From: Gyrodactylus bullatarudis
Lineage: Eukaryota > Platyhelminthes > Monogenea > Gyrodactylidea > Gyrodactylidae
DNA: 64,000 nt
NCBI GenBank assembly: GCA_012064415.1
Contig: SSNU01000205.1
Coordinates: forward strand, 43,786-107,785
Reading direction: 5' to 3'
A program made the position numbers and the translations under genes. The notes below the pieces were generated by a model, which was given only the letters and a program-made list of their open reading frames with translations, had not been told where the DNA came from and ran no database searches. This document shows, in pieces, positions 22,263 to 35,200 of this stretch. Numbering within the stretch: the stretch's first letter is position 1; each line of letters starts with the position of its first letter.

Positions 22263-23236
22263 GAAAATTACATTGGTTCTCTCAAAAAAGAGGTTTTTTT
22301 TTAAATGGATAACTCCTAGTGATTTCGGCTTCTACTGTATCAAGTATGATGAGTAGACCCTATTTGTCAGTTTATCTTTAAATTCTACAAAAGCGATGAT
22401 GGATTATCTCACCAAGCTGAACATTTATCATATCAGTGTGGAAATAGTGTAAAATTTCTATTGAATGAAAATTTCCTAAAAATCTTCTATTTTTTGTAAA
22501 TACACTGAATAGACCTTCTAGTTATTAATGATCTATCTTCTACTTTTTATCTAGAAGCTTCTACTTTTTATAATTATCCCATCTAAGAATTGAAAAACAT
22601 CCTTCAAGAAGAGACCCCTACTCCATTCTTACAATTCTGAATGATAAAATAGTAATACGTATTCGATTTGTGGAATTTTAGATTTCGCAAACCCTCAAAG
22701 ACCCAGAGAAGAATTCAAATAAGTTTCAGAATAACAGCTAAACTTTAATAGAATACAATTCGAATATTTCTCGAAATCTACACGAAAAAATATAGATCTG
22801 ATGAATATATACTGTCACAATTTTAAAGAGCAAAAAAGTGTTGTTTTTCCAGACTGTGTTAGCTAATTTAATTAAAATAATCAAAATCCTCAATGTTAAA
22901 GTTTCAAGGATACAAAACTGAAAATAAAATGATAGGTTGGCTAAAAGTCTTTCATAGAGAATTCTGAATCAAACCATTTGAATTTCAGAGTTTCACCCCA
23001 CCCAAAAAGACTAATTACAGAATAGCTCAAGATTTTATTTTAAAACTTTCAATGCTAGAAATTAAATTAAAAGAGTTGAAAAGACAATATATAGTTTCAC
23101 ACTTTTTCATCATCGCAATAGACGCAAACTGAATGAATTTATGGTTGAAGAAAAAAAAACAGAAATCGGTTTCATCGGAATATAAACAAGTTGAACTGAT
23201 TCTTTTAAAAATCAATACATTACCCGGCTAATCTAT
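22263..23236. other. intergenic, no feature recognised
   Basis: No convincing open frame, inverted repeat or RNA. The 62-codon minus-strand frame at 23027-23215 has no recognisable content. Confidence 0.45.
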
Positions 23237-23400
23237 TTGCCCCCTCTTGTATTGCAGTAATTTTTCTGAATGACAAGGAGACTAAAGGCTTTTTAACATC
23301 GATGAAATGAAAACGAATCCCTTGCGGTGATTTCATGTCATCGATAATAAAAAGACCAACACGATTCAAAGTAAACTCAGGAAGAAATAAGAGGGGGCAA
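23237..23400. mobile_element. small MITE with inverted ends
   Basis: A 164 bp element whose ends TTGCCCCCTCTTGTATT and AATAAGAGGGGGCAA are inverted copies. An inner pair, ATCGATGAAATG and CATGTCATCGAT, also pairs. It has no coding capacity, and the superfamily could not be assigned. Confidence 0.6.
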
Positions 23401-25222
23401 CTTTTCTCTAATTTAACCCATTTAACCCACGAGTAAGGTTCTTCAGATTATTCAGATTCGGATCCGTACCGAAAATAAAATTATTAAAAAAATCTTGTGA
23501 AAGATATATTTTTTCAAAAATTATTCATATTAAAATTCAAGAGCTTATAAAATTTCTGAAAAAGAAATTTGATACCTTCTTCTTATTCGCAAGAACCATC
23601 TCTAAGGATACCTAAGATCTTAATTGGACCTATCGATCGTTCTTCAAGCTTTGATAATAATAGATCAAGGATTAATGATATCAACCTACAAGGGAGATAG
23701 CTTACTAAGACATTATAAAATTTAACTCTAGAGAAGAATTGTTATTTCATTACTGATATGTAGGATTTCTATACAATAAAACAAATCAAAACTTATTTTT
23801 TTTTTTGAAATTGAAACATTTATATTTATTCATAGATATGATTTGTACAAATAAGGGAACAGGGAAAGAGTGTTCAATGTGCCCGGTGTGGGAGGGTCAT
23901 AGTTATCTTTTTGTTTATATCAGAAGTGAAATTGTGGCGATTCGGAATATTTCTGAATCTGAATAACGCTACGAGTTAAACCAAGGTCAGTGTCTCCACA
24001 ATAACTTTTCAAGTCTTCAATCAGCTGAAAAATATTCACAAGAGTCTACGAACGAGGAACTATTAGAAAAATATTCCTATGTCTATCGGGAGAATTGAAA
24101 ATAACGATTTTACGCCTTTTGTTTGCCTACATGAGAAAAGCGTTGAGGGAAGAACCATTCAATAGAATTTGATATTTATCCGTGTTATACTCGAAATATT
24201 TTTCAATAAAAAAATGGATTCCTCTAATTTCGATTAGCCTCTTTAGTAAAGAGTCTTTACTAATATTGAAATAGTCTCCTGTAATAACGAAAAAAATTTC
24301 CTATAAATGTAAAGCTGTCCACTAGTTTTGTACAAAAGGTAACCTGTAATCTCATTTCACTAATTTTAAACACTATTCGCTTAAAAACGAAAATCTGGTT
24401 TTCTTAATTCGTAGAATTGTCCACTTTTTTTGTTTTCCCCCTTTTTCATTTACAATCAGTTCTCTTCTAACTTTGTCAAATGTTTACTAATTTTGTATTG
24501 CTCTTCACTAAATTCGATTAATTGTCCTCAAATTCGTCGGATGACTGTAATAATCTATGGTGATGCCCGAAATACATTTTGGTGTGTGAATTAAGAAAAA
24601 TGTAACCCTAAAACTTTTCCCTACACATTAAAAAATGCATCACTACGTTAAATACTCTGGTGATGTAATAACAATTTCCACACACATACCCTCGCCCCCC
24701 CTTCCCATTAAAATGTTATTTTCTCCAAGCCTCAATGTTGATTTACAAAAATAAATGTCCAACATTTGGAGATTAAAATTTACTTTTAAAATGAGCTCAT
24801 TTAAAATATTTTTAGTCTGCAAAGACGAAAATTAATGGAATCAATAATTTCCATAAGAGCGACACTAAAAATAGCACAGCTTCAATCTCAAGGACAGAGT
24901 AATTGTATTTTATTATTTCTAGTGCATTAGTTCAAATGCAAAAGATTATATATTTCTTTCTTCTCAGGAATTTACATAATTTCATGTAAAAAAAGTGTAA
25001 CTAAATGTACAAATTGAGAGAAATAATTTTTGTTCATTTGATCTCTTCAAGGATAAACCGGCCAAATCAGAACAAACAGTCCAACTTAGTAGTACATATA
25101 ACGAAAGGTTTCTCTATAAATAATATTCAATAAAATTCAAAGCACTTTATTTATTCTTTTTGGTAAAAACAATACAATTTATTATTCAATGGCAATTTGC
25201 AAATATGAATATGAGAGAAGCA
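23401..25222. other. intergenic, no gene recognised
   Basis: AT-rich, including T- and A-homopolymer runs near 23800. The right end is probably the 3' UTR of the EF-hand gene at 25223, with TTTATT (AATAAA on the minus strand) near 25150. Confidence 0.45.
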
Positions 25223-25423
25223 TCATTTGAAGAATTGGATAAATTCATCAATATTAATTTCTTCATCGTCATTTTTGTCGTATTTGTCCACAAACCTCTT
25301 GACATCCTCCTCTGACAGTTGTTTAGTGTCGAGACATTTGAAAATTTCTCGAACGCTCAACTTTCCTGAGCCGTTGACATCGATGGAGGCAAAGAAGCCA
25401 CGTAAATCTTCTTCTTTTGTCAT
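25223..25423 (-). CDS. small two-EF-hand calcium-binding protein, paralogue
   Basis: A single exon of 66 residues. Two EF-hand loops are visible, DVNGSGKLSVRE and DKNDDEEINIDE. In the second the usual Gly at loop position 6 is replaced by Glu, which may alter calcium affinity. It has no signal peptide. It resembles the protein at 13999-14205 in length and layout (both start with Met-x-Lys, then FF about ten residues in, and end shortly after EF-hand 2), so the pair probably arose by duplication. A TATA box lies 38-49 bp before the ATG. It is followed upstream on the same strand by the gene ending at 25795. Confidence 0.9.
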   Translation of the reverse strand: MTKEEDLRGFFASIDVNGSGKLSVREIFKCLDTKQLSEEDVKRFVDKYDKNDDEEINIDEFIQFFK

Positions 25424-25460
25424 TTACAAGAATGAAATTAATTTAGAATACAACTTTTAA

Positions 25461-25472
25461 ATTTATATATAG
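25461..25472 (-). promoter_or_regulatory. TATA box of the second EF-hand gene
   Basis: CTATATATAAAT on the minus strand lies about 38-49 bp before the start codon, implying a very short 5' UTR of roughly 10-15 bases. Confidence 0.6.
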
Positions 25473-25794
25473 CATGCATTATATACTGTCAGGCATACAG
25501 ATTTCCAGATCAATCAAGTTACAGTAGGATCAATACACCTTGGTGGTAATCTAATTTGAGTAATTTTCATTATTTCACTTTTGAGCGAATCTACTGTTAT
25601 TTCTCATCTCTTTTATATTAGTTCACATTAGATATCAACAAAATAAATGAAGCGTATTTTAAAAATAATATTTTTTTGATTTCATGGTTCATAGAATTAT
25701 AATTTAATTCTTTATGCTACTACTTTGAAGTAAGAATGAAAATATTTTTATTCAATAACAAAATACAGTAATGTTAAATAATTACGTATGTCAA

Positions 25795-27660
25795 TTAGAG
25801 AAAGTTTGGATTAAATTGTTTGAGAATATCATCGATTTCATCATCTTTTTTCTGCAATATACTCGATGGATTCGAATTTTCTTGAGCAATCTTTTTCTTT
25901 TTAGAACTTTTAGAATCATCTTTAACTGCTAGGTTTTGTTCATCATTTTCCAAAGTTTGGTCTGGATTAGGCCGTTTCAATGCTGCAATTTTACTGCATG
26001 GTGGCAATTTCTCTTCAGTCTGAACATGAACCGTCTTTTGTGAAGTGTGGCTTGTCTGAGAGAAGGAATCCCTGGTTTCATTCTTTTCATTCATTTTACT
26101 GGAAAAATCACAGGAAAAGTCTTGAAGATAATCTTCAAAATTTTTCAAAACTTGCCTTCCATTTAGATAGCACGGGAATAGGCAAAGTTTAACTTTATCA
26201 ATGCACTCAATTCCAGTCTTTCGCAACACTGGGTTATCATGGTTGGCTAGTGAATTCAAAAATTTTAGACATAAGGATTTGATCTGATTGTTGTCCAATG
26301 AGTCAAGACCAATTGCAACAATAGATTTGGCAAATAATGAGAGACAAGACTCATCGAATAACTCCTTATTTGAAATGGGCGTAAATTGAGGTTGATTAAA
26401 GTATAGTCCATAGGGAACTTCATGGTATAGTCTTTTGAGGACGACCAAAATCACCACAGAAAGTCTGTTCACTTCAATCAAGTTGAGCTTGTAAACTTTG
26501 TTCTCTTTAAGATTTTCAGCGGGATTATAAACTATATGACGATTATAGGCAAAGAGATTTTGGACAAATTCCAAGATGACAAGATATAAATTCTTTTGTT
26601 GGGTTTCAGTATCGCTATCAACCCTCTGGTCATCTTCTAATTTAATGACAATTTCCTTTAAGCTACATTTGGTTATCAATTCAATGTCATTCGTTAGCTG
26701 ATACAAAATTCTTGACATAAGATTGAACATCTCCTCGAAGCAGGCACCGTTAAAGTTGTTTAGTATCTCTGACAGGCATCTAAAGAGAGATATTCTGTAA
26801 TTGATTAATTTCAGCTGAGATTTAGTGACATTGACGCTGTTCCACTTTGAGGTATACTCTAGTTGATAAGTCAGGACAATAATGAGAGGATCAACTAATG
26901 GAAGTAAATCTTTTTTGAATGAATATAGAAAGGAATAGAGAGTATTTGTCACGTTGACTAATACATTGATAATGTTTTCTGACAATTTATGACTTTTCGA
27001 GATATCAATAGAGAGAATAATTTCAAAAAACTTTTGAAACATTACAAGGGGGAATTTCAAGGAATTGTCCGAGAAATGAAAGATATTTCTTAAAAGGTAC
27101 AGAAGAAAGTTTAGCTGGGAATGCAATAATTTCTCGTCAGTCTTGGTGGAAATTTCTAAAAAAGCAAATTTCTTTTCCGTGATAAAGAATGAACTCGAGT
27201 ATTCTTTTATTTCAAGATTTGACTTTAAGAATATCTGTTTAACAATATCCAGGATAGATCTTAGGATATGATTTGAAAAGTCAATGAATTTTTCTTGACT
27301 GTTAAAAATTGATTTTTTAGCAGCCATGAAATATAATTGAGAAGAATTCAAAATGTAAACTTCATTCTTAATATCAGCATTGTCGGCATTGTTTAATGCA
27401 AGCCATAGAAAGTTCATAAGTTTAGATTTATAAGAATCCGTATTTCCAGTATCAAAATTCTTTTTAGCATTTAATATCCACTTAAGATTTGGGTATAGTG
27501 ATTTAAAATCATCATTTTTGATTGATTTTATATCTGTTTGAGGCTTGGCTTTACGTCCCTTTTTATTTTTAGGCATCCTTCTAACCTGCACTACCAAATT
27601 TTTAAAAATTTTATTAGTTAAAAACACTTTAACAAAACTTATGGGACATTGTTTTAACAA
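25795..27660 (-). CDS. HEAT-like nucleolar protein candidate (possibly PELP1/RIX1-like)
   Basis: One long frame without introns, up to 621 residues. The likelier start is the second Met at 27576 (MPKNKKGRKAK, 593 residues). The extra 28 residues upstream are poorly nucleolar-like, and a possible acceptor (TAGTGCAG) lies just before this Met. The basic N-terminus is followed by about 450 residues of Leu- and Ile-rich amphipathic helices typical of HEAT/ARM solenoids. A low-complexity tail follows with SSKKKKIAQ and an acidic end (DDEIDDILKQFNPNFL). Basic ends around a helical solenoid suggest a ribosome-biogenesis factor. PELP1/RIX1, which acts in 60S processing, is my best guess but rests on general layout, not on a decisive motif. 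An AATAAA lies near 25748 on the minus strand. Confidence 0.6.
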   Translation of the reverse strand: MLKQCPISFVKVFLTNKIFKNLVVQVRRMPKNKKGRKAKPQTDIKSIKNDDFKSLYPNLKWILNAKKNFDTGNTDSYKSKLMNFLWLALNNADNADIKNEVYILNSSQLYFMAAKKSIFNSQEKFIDFSNHILRSILDIVKQIFLKSNLEIKEYSSSFFITEKKFAFLEISTKTDEKLLHSQLNFLLYLLRNIFHFSDNSLKFPLVMFQKFFEIILSIDISKSHKLSENIINVLVNVTNTLYSFLYSFKKDLLPLVDPLIIVLTYQLEYTSKWNSVNVTKSQLKLINYRISLFRCLSEILNNFNGACFEEMFNLMSRILYQLTNDIELITKCSLKEIVIKLEDDQRVDSDTETQQKNLYLVILEFVQNLFAYNRHIVYNPAENLKENKVYKLNLIEVNRLSVVILVVLKRLYHEVPYGLYFNQPQFTPISNKELFDESCLSLFAKSIVAIGLDSLDNNQIKSLCLKFLNSLANHDNPVLRKTGIECIDKVKLCLFPCYLNGRQVLKNFEDYLQDFSCDFSSKMNEKNETRDSFSQTSHTSQKTVHVQTEEKLPPCSKIAALKRPNPDQTLENDEQNLAVKDDSKSSKKKKIAQENSNPSSILQKKDDEIDDILKQFNPNFL

Positions 27661-27962
27661 AATGTTGGAACGAATACAATCTTGAAATTTAAGACTTAAA
27701 TTTGTTAATATGTTAATATTGCTAATAACTTATTATTATTAGTAATAAGAATCTTAGTTATAAATATTTTACTCAATTGCATATATTTTTTACAAATCTT
27801 TGCTTCTAGCATAAAATATAAACTGGATATTTATTTCATTACAGTTTATTTAAAGATAATCAATCGTTTAATAAATTTTATAGATATAATAATTTTTCTT
27901 AACATTTAAGTAGTCGAATATAGCTTAAACCCATCACTTATGAAGGTATTAAAACCGACTAT

Positions 27963-28866
27963 CTAGATTTCATCAGATGGGCGGTAGATATCGTCTTTTG
28001 GTCTGACTGTTAGAATTATATTTCCAGTAGCGATACCGAAATCATTTTCAGCCATACACTTGTATTTTCCTTCGTGATTGATTGAAACATCGTTAATTTG
28101 TAAATGAGAAGTTTGATGAATAATTTGAGGTCCTCCTCTAATACTAACACTGATTTCATCAGAATCACCAGGAAGTCTTATATTTTCATGAGACTTTTCT
28201 ACTGGAGTGAAGTACCAAGTAACTGTTGGCATAGGGTATCCTTGAATCTCGCAAGAGAGAGTGACTCTACTTCCAGACTCAACTCGATCTGCCTCAGTTA
28301 CAGAAATGATTTTCGGTTCTATAAAATAATATTTTAATAACCAAAAATGAGCTGTAAGTCGAGAAATTACCTGAATTACAAGGTCCAGTTGATAGCATTG
28401 AGAGTTTTCCATTACTTTCGGCGATTGCAGTCTCCATAGTACAATGAGAATAAGTTTTACCATCTGAACCGCAAACAATTCCTTCTTTCTTGCAATAACA
28501 AATGCTTTGTTTTCCGAATTTAGGATCAATATCAAGTCTAAGTCTGCATTCCAAATCTTTTCCACAAATACCGTGCCACATGCCTGGCATTTCACCAAGA
28601 GCCATGGGAGTTATGTCCTCTTCTAGATTGCAAGATTGGTATTCTTCCAGACCACAAACATCACAGCATCCACATCGATCTTTAACAACCCCATTTGAAC
28701 ATGTACTAACTGCAGGGCATTCTGTTACATTGCAAGCTGAGCATTTTTCAAGCTGAATTTCTTCTTCCTTTTCAACTCTAAATGAGCTTATAGCCAAGAA
28801 GACTACACTGACTAATCCTAAAAACCTCAACATTACGACTAGAAAATGGTAGGTTATTTTGTTCAA
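27963..28866 (-). CDS. secreted IGFBP-Kazal-Ig domain protein (KAZALD1/IGFBPL1-like)
   Basis: Two exons, 28866-28371 and 28318-27963, joined across a 52-bp intron, give 283 residues. A signal peptide (LVSVVFLAIS) ends near residue 30. Next comes a cysteine-rich IGFBP N-terminal module (about 41-110) with CGCCDVCG. A Kazal-type module follows (about 118-165) with VCGSDGKTYSHC, and an I-set immunoglobulin domain (about 168-270) with the Cys-Trp-Cys core (LSCEIQGYPMPTVTWYF and KYKCMAENDFG). This order is that of KAZALD1 and IGFBP-like/IGFBP7 proteins, extracellular-matrix and growth-factor modulators. It is divergent from DNAI1, with 430 bp between start codons. An alternative start is MLRFLG at 28830. 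Confidence 0.9.
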
Positions 28867-29295
28867 GTAGAAAAATAAATCTTACTTCCCATCGGAGGGG
28901 AAAAATCATTGGACAATTTCGCATGTCTGTTTTCAATGATTTCCATCAATTAAAGCACACAGTAAAGCACACATTTCGTTTATCTATGTAGTATAGAATA
29001 TGTGCATAGAATATCAGAGAATAGGAAGAATGCACAAAATTCATCTGATAAAACTTATTTACAAATCAATTTTCCCTAGATTGAATACTCTTGGGATTTT
29101 GAAAAATATTATTATTCTTACAAAAAATAAGAATAGTATAATATATAGCCTAGAATCTCTCTCATGACTAATTTTGACTGAGTTTTTCAACTAGAGAATT
29201 AAAAACTAAGAAAAATCATTGATAATATTTTAAAATATTCATAGTAAATTGCTAATAGCAACGAGTATTCATTCATTCAAAGTTATTCTTGTATC
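28867..29295. promoter_or_regulatory. divergent upstream region, IGFBP-like gene and DNAI1
   Basis: About 430 bp between two outward-facing start codons, so both promoters are expected here. No clear TATA box, CCAAT box or X-box (RFX site) was recognised by eye. Confidence 0.4.
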
Positions 29296-32200
29296 ATGCC
29301 TGGAGTAAGTTGTAAATAGAGCATTATTTGGATGTCATAAAAGATTAAAAAGAAGAAAGCAAATTCAGACTATGAGGAAACGATAGACTTTAATAAGGAC
29401 GATATAAACGCAGTTTACGCAATAGTTCACAGTGATGATCCGATTTTGTTGACTGATTCAGTAGGATAATTTTTTATTCATCAATGTAGGAATTAAAAGA
29501 AGAAATTACAAGGGTATTAACATGTACCAATCCAAAGCTTCCCAAGAATCTTGTTGAGTATTCCTTTAAAAATTCTTCTTTTGAGAAGCAACAGCCATCG
29601 GATTATGATCAAATTCATTTCTTTCTCGAATCAAAACTTGAAAACAATAACTCTAAAAGTTCTGTTTCCAACAAGGACGGTGCTGTGAGGAAAGAAAAAA
29701 AGCTCAGAAATCAATTCAATTTTTCAGACCGAGCCACTCAAGCGTCAACAAACTTGCTGAAAGATTCTTCAGTCTTGACAATATCTCCGAAGCGACTCTC
29801 TTTCTCCGGCCAAGTCACTCAATGGATTTTGCATGAGACATATGAAAACGATTATATGAAAAGTGTAGGCTCCTTATGATAATGATTTAAAAACTATTAT
29901 TCATTTTAGACAAACTCTAAAGATGAACAGACCAGTTTGAGTCTCTCAAAATTTGACGAGAAAAAAACTCATCCCTCGAATCAGGTGACTGGAGAGTCAA
30001 GGTTTAGTGAAATAGAAAAATTTCATTTCTCCATAAAGATGATTGAACGAATGGTCAATCAGAATAAGAATGCCGAAATTTCCCATGATTTTTGCTATTA
30101 TGAAGATGAGTCAGATTTGTATCGGGAGAATGGGTCAGGCTCAGTGTTACCCCTGTGGAAATTTCACCATGATATTGGAATCAAGTTATCAGTAACCTCT
30201 GTTCAATGGAATCCTTTCTACTCTGATTTACTTGCTGTTTCTTATGGTAACTGTGAGTTTACAATTGAATGTTCTTCGTTTTTACCTCTAGCATTTATAA
30301 AACCGATTTTATGGGGTTTTAAAGTAAGTCATTTATAAATAATGTTTAAATAATGAAAAGGGATAGGAAATACGCACATGTATACCCACGCACATACCCT
30401 GTATACACGATAAATGCTATCGCCGAAGTATGAGATCTTCTCCAGTCTTTTCGTTGCTACTATATGGTTTAAAGTTTTGCGTTTAAAATTAAGTAGGTTG
30501 ACTTTAAATCTGAGGATAAGTAATGTTTGGAGAAGGATAGTGAACCTAGCGGAACGTCGGAAGTTATAATTTTGTTCCAACGATGATGGCAGATTGTTGA
30601 ATAGTGCAATAGTAAATGCAATTTTTCTAAGCCAATAAGAAGTGAGATTGATTTTGGTAAGAAGTTCACTATAAAATAGAGGACCTAAGCAAGAGCGGAG
30701 ATAGTGGAATTGAAAACGATCAATCTTTTTAAGAGGTCAGCTCTGCCATAGTCAAGATGAGGGAGTATAAATTGTGTATACAGACCTCTCTGATCCTTAC
30801 AATAAAGCTTTAAACTCAATTTTTCACACTTCAGAATTTTATTCTTAAAAACACGAGTTTTGATCTCATTGAATTTTATTCTCCATTTTCTTCGGACTGA
30901 AGTGGGCAATGAGTATCACAACCGACTGTATTTACTTGTTTTTGGTTCCAATGAATTAGTTTTCATTTGAACGATAATATTGCCGAACTTCATCAAGAAT
31001 ATTTTCGTTTGGTTCTCAACTCATAAGAAAGGTTGAAAAAAACTCTTCAATCTCTACCTCAGTAAAATTTCAATACTATTACAGTACAAAATATTTCATG
31101 GCTTCCAATGATCTATTTCGTGATTGTATTTCAGCCCTCACTAAAGAGGAAGGAACAAATTTTTAAAAATTATGCTGTAGACATTCAGATTAGAGGACTG
31201 CTCAACTCTTTAGTGTATTTAGCCGCATATACAAGCATTGAAAGCTAAGTTTTATTCCTGGAAGAGAAGGTAGATATTTTGCATCTTTTAGTTATATAAT
31301 ATTAATTTACATACCCGTGTTCAAGTATTTACCCCCTCGACTTTTTGAGAATTTCTAACTTTGTTCTCAGAATAATTATTTCAAGTTCAAAAGTTATGGA
31401 TAAAAAATTGTGTATTTTTTGATCAAAAATCTGTTGTTTTTTAAACTTTTACATCCATAATTCCATGCTATCTCTGTTCTTCTATGGATTCTAAGTGGTT
31501 AATTAAAAAAAAAACTTAAAAATTGATAATGTAACCTGGCTTATTGGATATCTTGTGCTATCTTATGAAACTAAAGATTCAGAAAAATACTAAAAATTTA
31601 CATACAATTAGTTTTGATACGATTTTTAAGTTAAAATTCTAAATGCATTTTGCTTTTCATAAAAAAATTAGATGATTTCGAGAATATAACAAGTGAAGGA
31701 ATGATTTGCTTCTACTCACTCAAAAATGTTGCCCATCCAGAATTGGTCTTTCGCACAGAATCAGGGGTTATGTCATTCGATTTTCATAAGACCCTAGTCT
31801 TTTTATTCTGTGTCGGACTCTACAATGGAACCGTTGCCATCTACAATGCAAAATCATCAAAGAAGGAGCCAATGTTCATCTCTTCAATTGAAAATGGGAT
31901 ACATTTCGGTCCTGTTTGGTCCATAAAATGGATTGACTCTGATGTTAACCAAAATCTAAGCTTTATTTCTAGTGGCAGTGATGGAAGAATAACTAGTTGG
32001 ACCATTGTCAAGGTAAGTTTTTTCTTCCAAGTTTAATTATAAGTTTATTAGAAAGTACCGTCTAATTAATTCAAGAAAATAACTCTTTTCTTAAATTATT
32101 TCAAACATTATCCTGGAGTTGATCCTTTTTACGAAAATAAGTGAGAATTTTTCAAAACGAATTTAGTTTTAGTTTGAGTGGTTAGAGGACCAATTTTAGT

Positions 32201-35200
32201 ATTTAATTGGACTGAGATTTGAAATCTGTACGTTCTGTAATAAATACACCATACCAACTGTACGATTTCTTATTTTATGATGCAGACGATCATCAAAAGG
32301 TTTTCACTTATAGTGTAATGTGGTATCGTCAAGAGAGTTTTATGTATAGTGGATTTTTTTGATTTATGCTTCGATCTACAATGTAAATTTTGATCCTTAC
32401 CCCTTAAAGTCCCACAGTGATAGTCCCTTATCACACGTCATTTTAGCAACTCATTATTATTCATTCAAGACTCAGAAAATACTTCGTTTACCACCCATTT
32501 GATAGGAAATTTATTAATCTCCTGGAATACGCAAAGATCTTGGCTCAATCATTCGTCAAACTCGTGCTATACTAATTTGAAGAGAGTTGATTTAAAAATA
32601 ATTAATTTGTTTAAAACATATGATATTAATATGGTAATCATACCTGTAGAATTCAAATATCTAATCGCCTGAATTTTATTTTTGGACCCATTTTTTGATC
32701 GATAACTTCTGAGCCAAAAATAATTGCGTTAAAACAACTATAGATTCGTAACTATTCGAATTCGTATTCATAAACCATAGGATAGACATAAGAGTGATTG
32801 CGAATCATAAAAGAAAATTCCCTGGGTTATACACAGTGTATTACAAACCCATGTAAAGTTTCACATTGAGACGTACACCAAAACATTCCACTATAGATAA
32901 AACTCTCTTGATGAATACACATTCCAGCATAAGTGAAGACCTTTTGATAATTGACGGTAATTTTATGTTGTTAATGTGACTCGGAATCCAAAGATATTTG
33001 ACCCTTTTAAAATATAGATTCAAGTTTATCTATAGGAATTGAACACACCTGTGCGAGTTAAAAATATCTCTGAGAAGAAAAGCAGTTCTCTACTGTTGGT
33101 TTAAATATTTGAACTTGATGGTTTCATTTGATTTAAAAAGTAAACATTATTTTGCTAGAAATCAGGGAAAGTTTAAGGCTATTTCACAATTGAACTCTAT
33201 AGTTAAGACGCAGATTTTAACCATAAGGAAGAAAATCACTTCTACTGCTTGTTAGAAAAGTTAACAGAATAATAATAATTTAGTCATCATTCAAAAAATA
33301 CCGATATGTACCAACTGTATGTTTCAATATAAAACTCTATGCCATGCATTAAAATACACACAAAGTAGAAATCAATACGAACGAAAGTAAACAAGGTTTA
33401 GTTGATGCAAAGAGTTCTCTTCTTATTCCGGACAAAAATAGTAGACTTGAAATAAAGTTTTGCATTTTTCCTGTTTTGGTAGTGATAAGAATTTCTAAAA
33501 AAAGATGTTTGTACGGTAAAAATGTAGAAAATCAATAGTCTCTTTAATCTCTTATCTAGATCAGCATGTTTCCTGGTGATTTTTTTCATCACCTAGTCCT
33601 TTTCCCACAGAACTAACCAATTATTTTAATATGATACATGAAATGCATTATTTTATTTCTAATGAATGAAAATACAGGATTCAATGCAGATGAAAGCTGA
33701 ATTCAAAGTAAAATAATCGATACATGCATTGCACAAGCATCTCACCCATGTGCTTTGCACATATTTTGCACATTTTGGATGTTTTCTAGCATCGTTTTAC
33801 ATAACCGTTTTTCAGCATGATGAAAATAGCCAATAAACTGCTTAAAATTGGATTCGGCAGTTTAATTTATGTTAGCCAATTTATCTAACTAAATCTTTTT
33901 AAATCACTTATTCCAATCGTTTATCGGCAAGAATGAATTGGCTCTAAAAATTTTACAATTACTGAAAACACCTGTAAAGCTCAAATCTCATTTTTAAGAT
34001 AATCAACATTTCTCCAACAAGACCAAAATATGATTTGTATTATTTGTTTATCTTGTAACCTGTTAGCCAGGTATCATGGTTCACCTAATTTAATAAAGTC
34101 CTAGTACAATAGGTCTACTTGGTTGCTTAATACTCATTCTGTTCTTAACATTTTTCAATAAGGCTCAGAAAATGGTTGGAATCGATCTCGGTCCCAAGGA
34201 TCTGATAAACATTTTGGTTATAATCGGCCTGGCTCCATCTTTGTTGTATTCAACTAAGGATATGTTTGAGGAAATTGAATTTCTATAATGCTTAGTAGAA
34301 ATATTATTGATTTGAACAGAGCAATAAAATTAATAGACCGATAAATATTCAGTCTCGAAATTGAGAAAAAAATTTACAAGAAAAGAAATCTTAATTTCTA
34401 TCACTTACTTTCTATACTTGGTATCTCCCATGAGATAGAAAAAGAATTCATGTAACTCGTTATAGGGATATTTAGATGTTGTAACAACTATACAATAAAT
34501 TCCTAGACACCTGTAAGAAAATCTATAAATTTGCATACAATTATAGACTTCAACTGTATATTGGAGGTGTATTAATTTCTATTTTGAATGCTGTTTGTTA
34601 GATGTTGCAAATATCTTTATTCCAACATTAAGTAAGAATTATACAGATGAAGGGCTACATGAGGAGGTAGTAATCACATGATCAATGAAATGTCTAAGAT
34701 ATCTCAATATTCTTAAAGGCTAAGATTTTTGTTTTATTAATGATAAAATAATGCCTTTTCTACTCTTTAGAATGAAATGTCAAGCTACGATGTCTCAGTC
34801 CTGAAGTTGAAGGGATTTGAATCTACTGGTCTTGATGCAACTGGTAGGTACTATTTGAATAAAAGCATGACTAGTAATTAAATTGAATATTTCAAAAAGT
34901 TTGAGAATTTCCTGATACAATTTAAAAAATTCTTAGAATAAACGTTATTTATTTTAATAATAATGCATCTACTTGAAAGTCAAAAGATGATTTTTAAATT
35001 AGATTCTGCATTGACGTTTGAATTTCATCCAACTGAAAAAAATATTTACCTTGTCGGAACAGAGGAGGGCTTTATTCATATTTGTGATAAATCTTATTCT
35101 GGAGATTATATCAAATCCTTTAAGGCGCATAATATGCCCATATATAAGATTCAGTGGAATCCATATAACTCTGACGTATTCCTATCATCCTCGGCAGACT

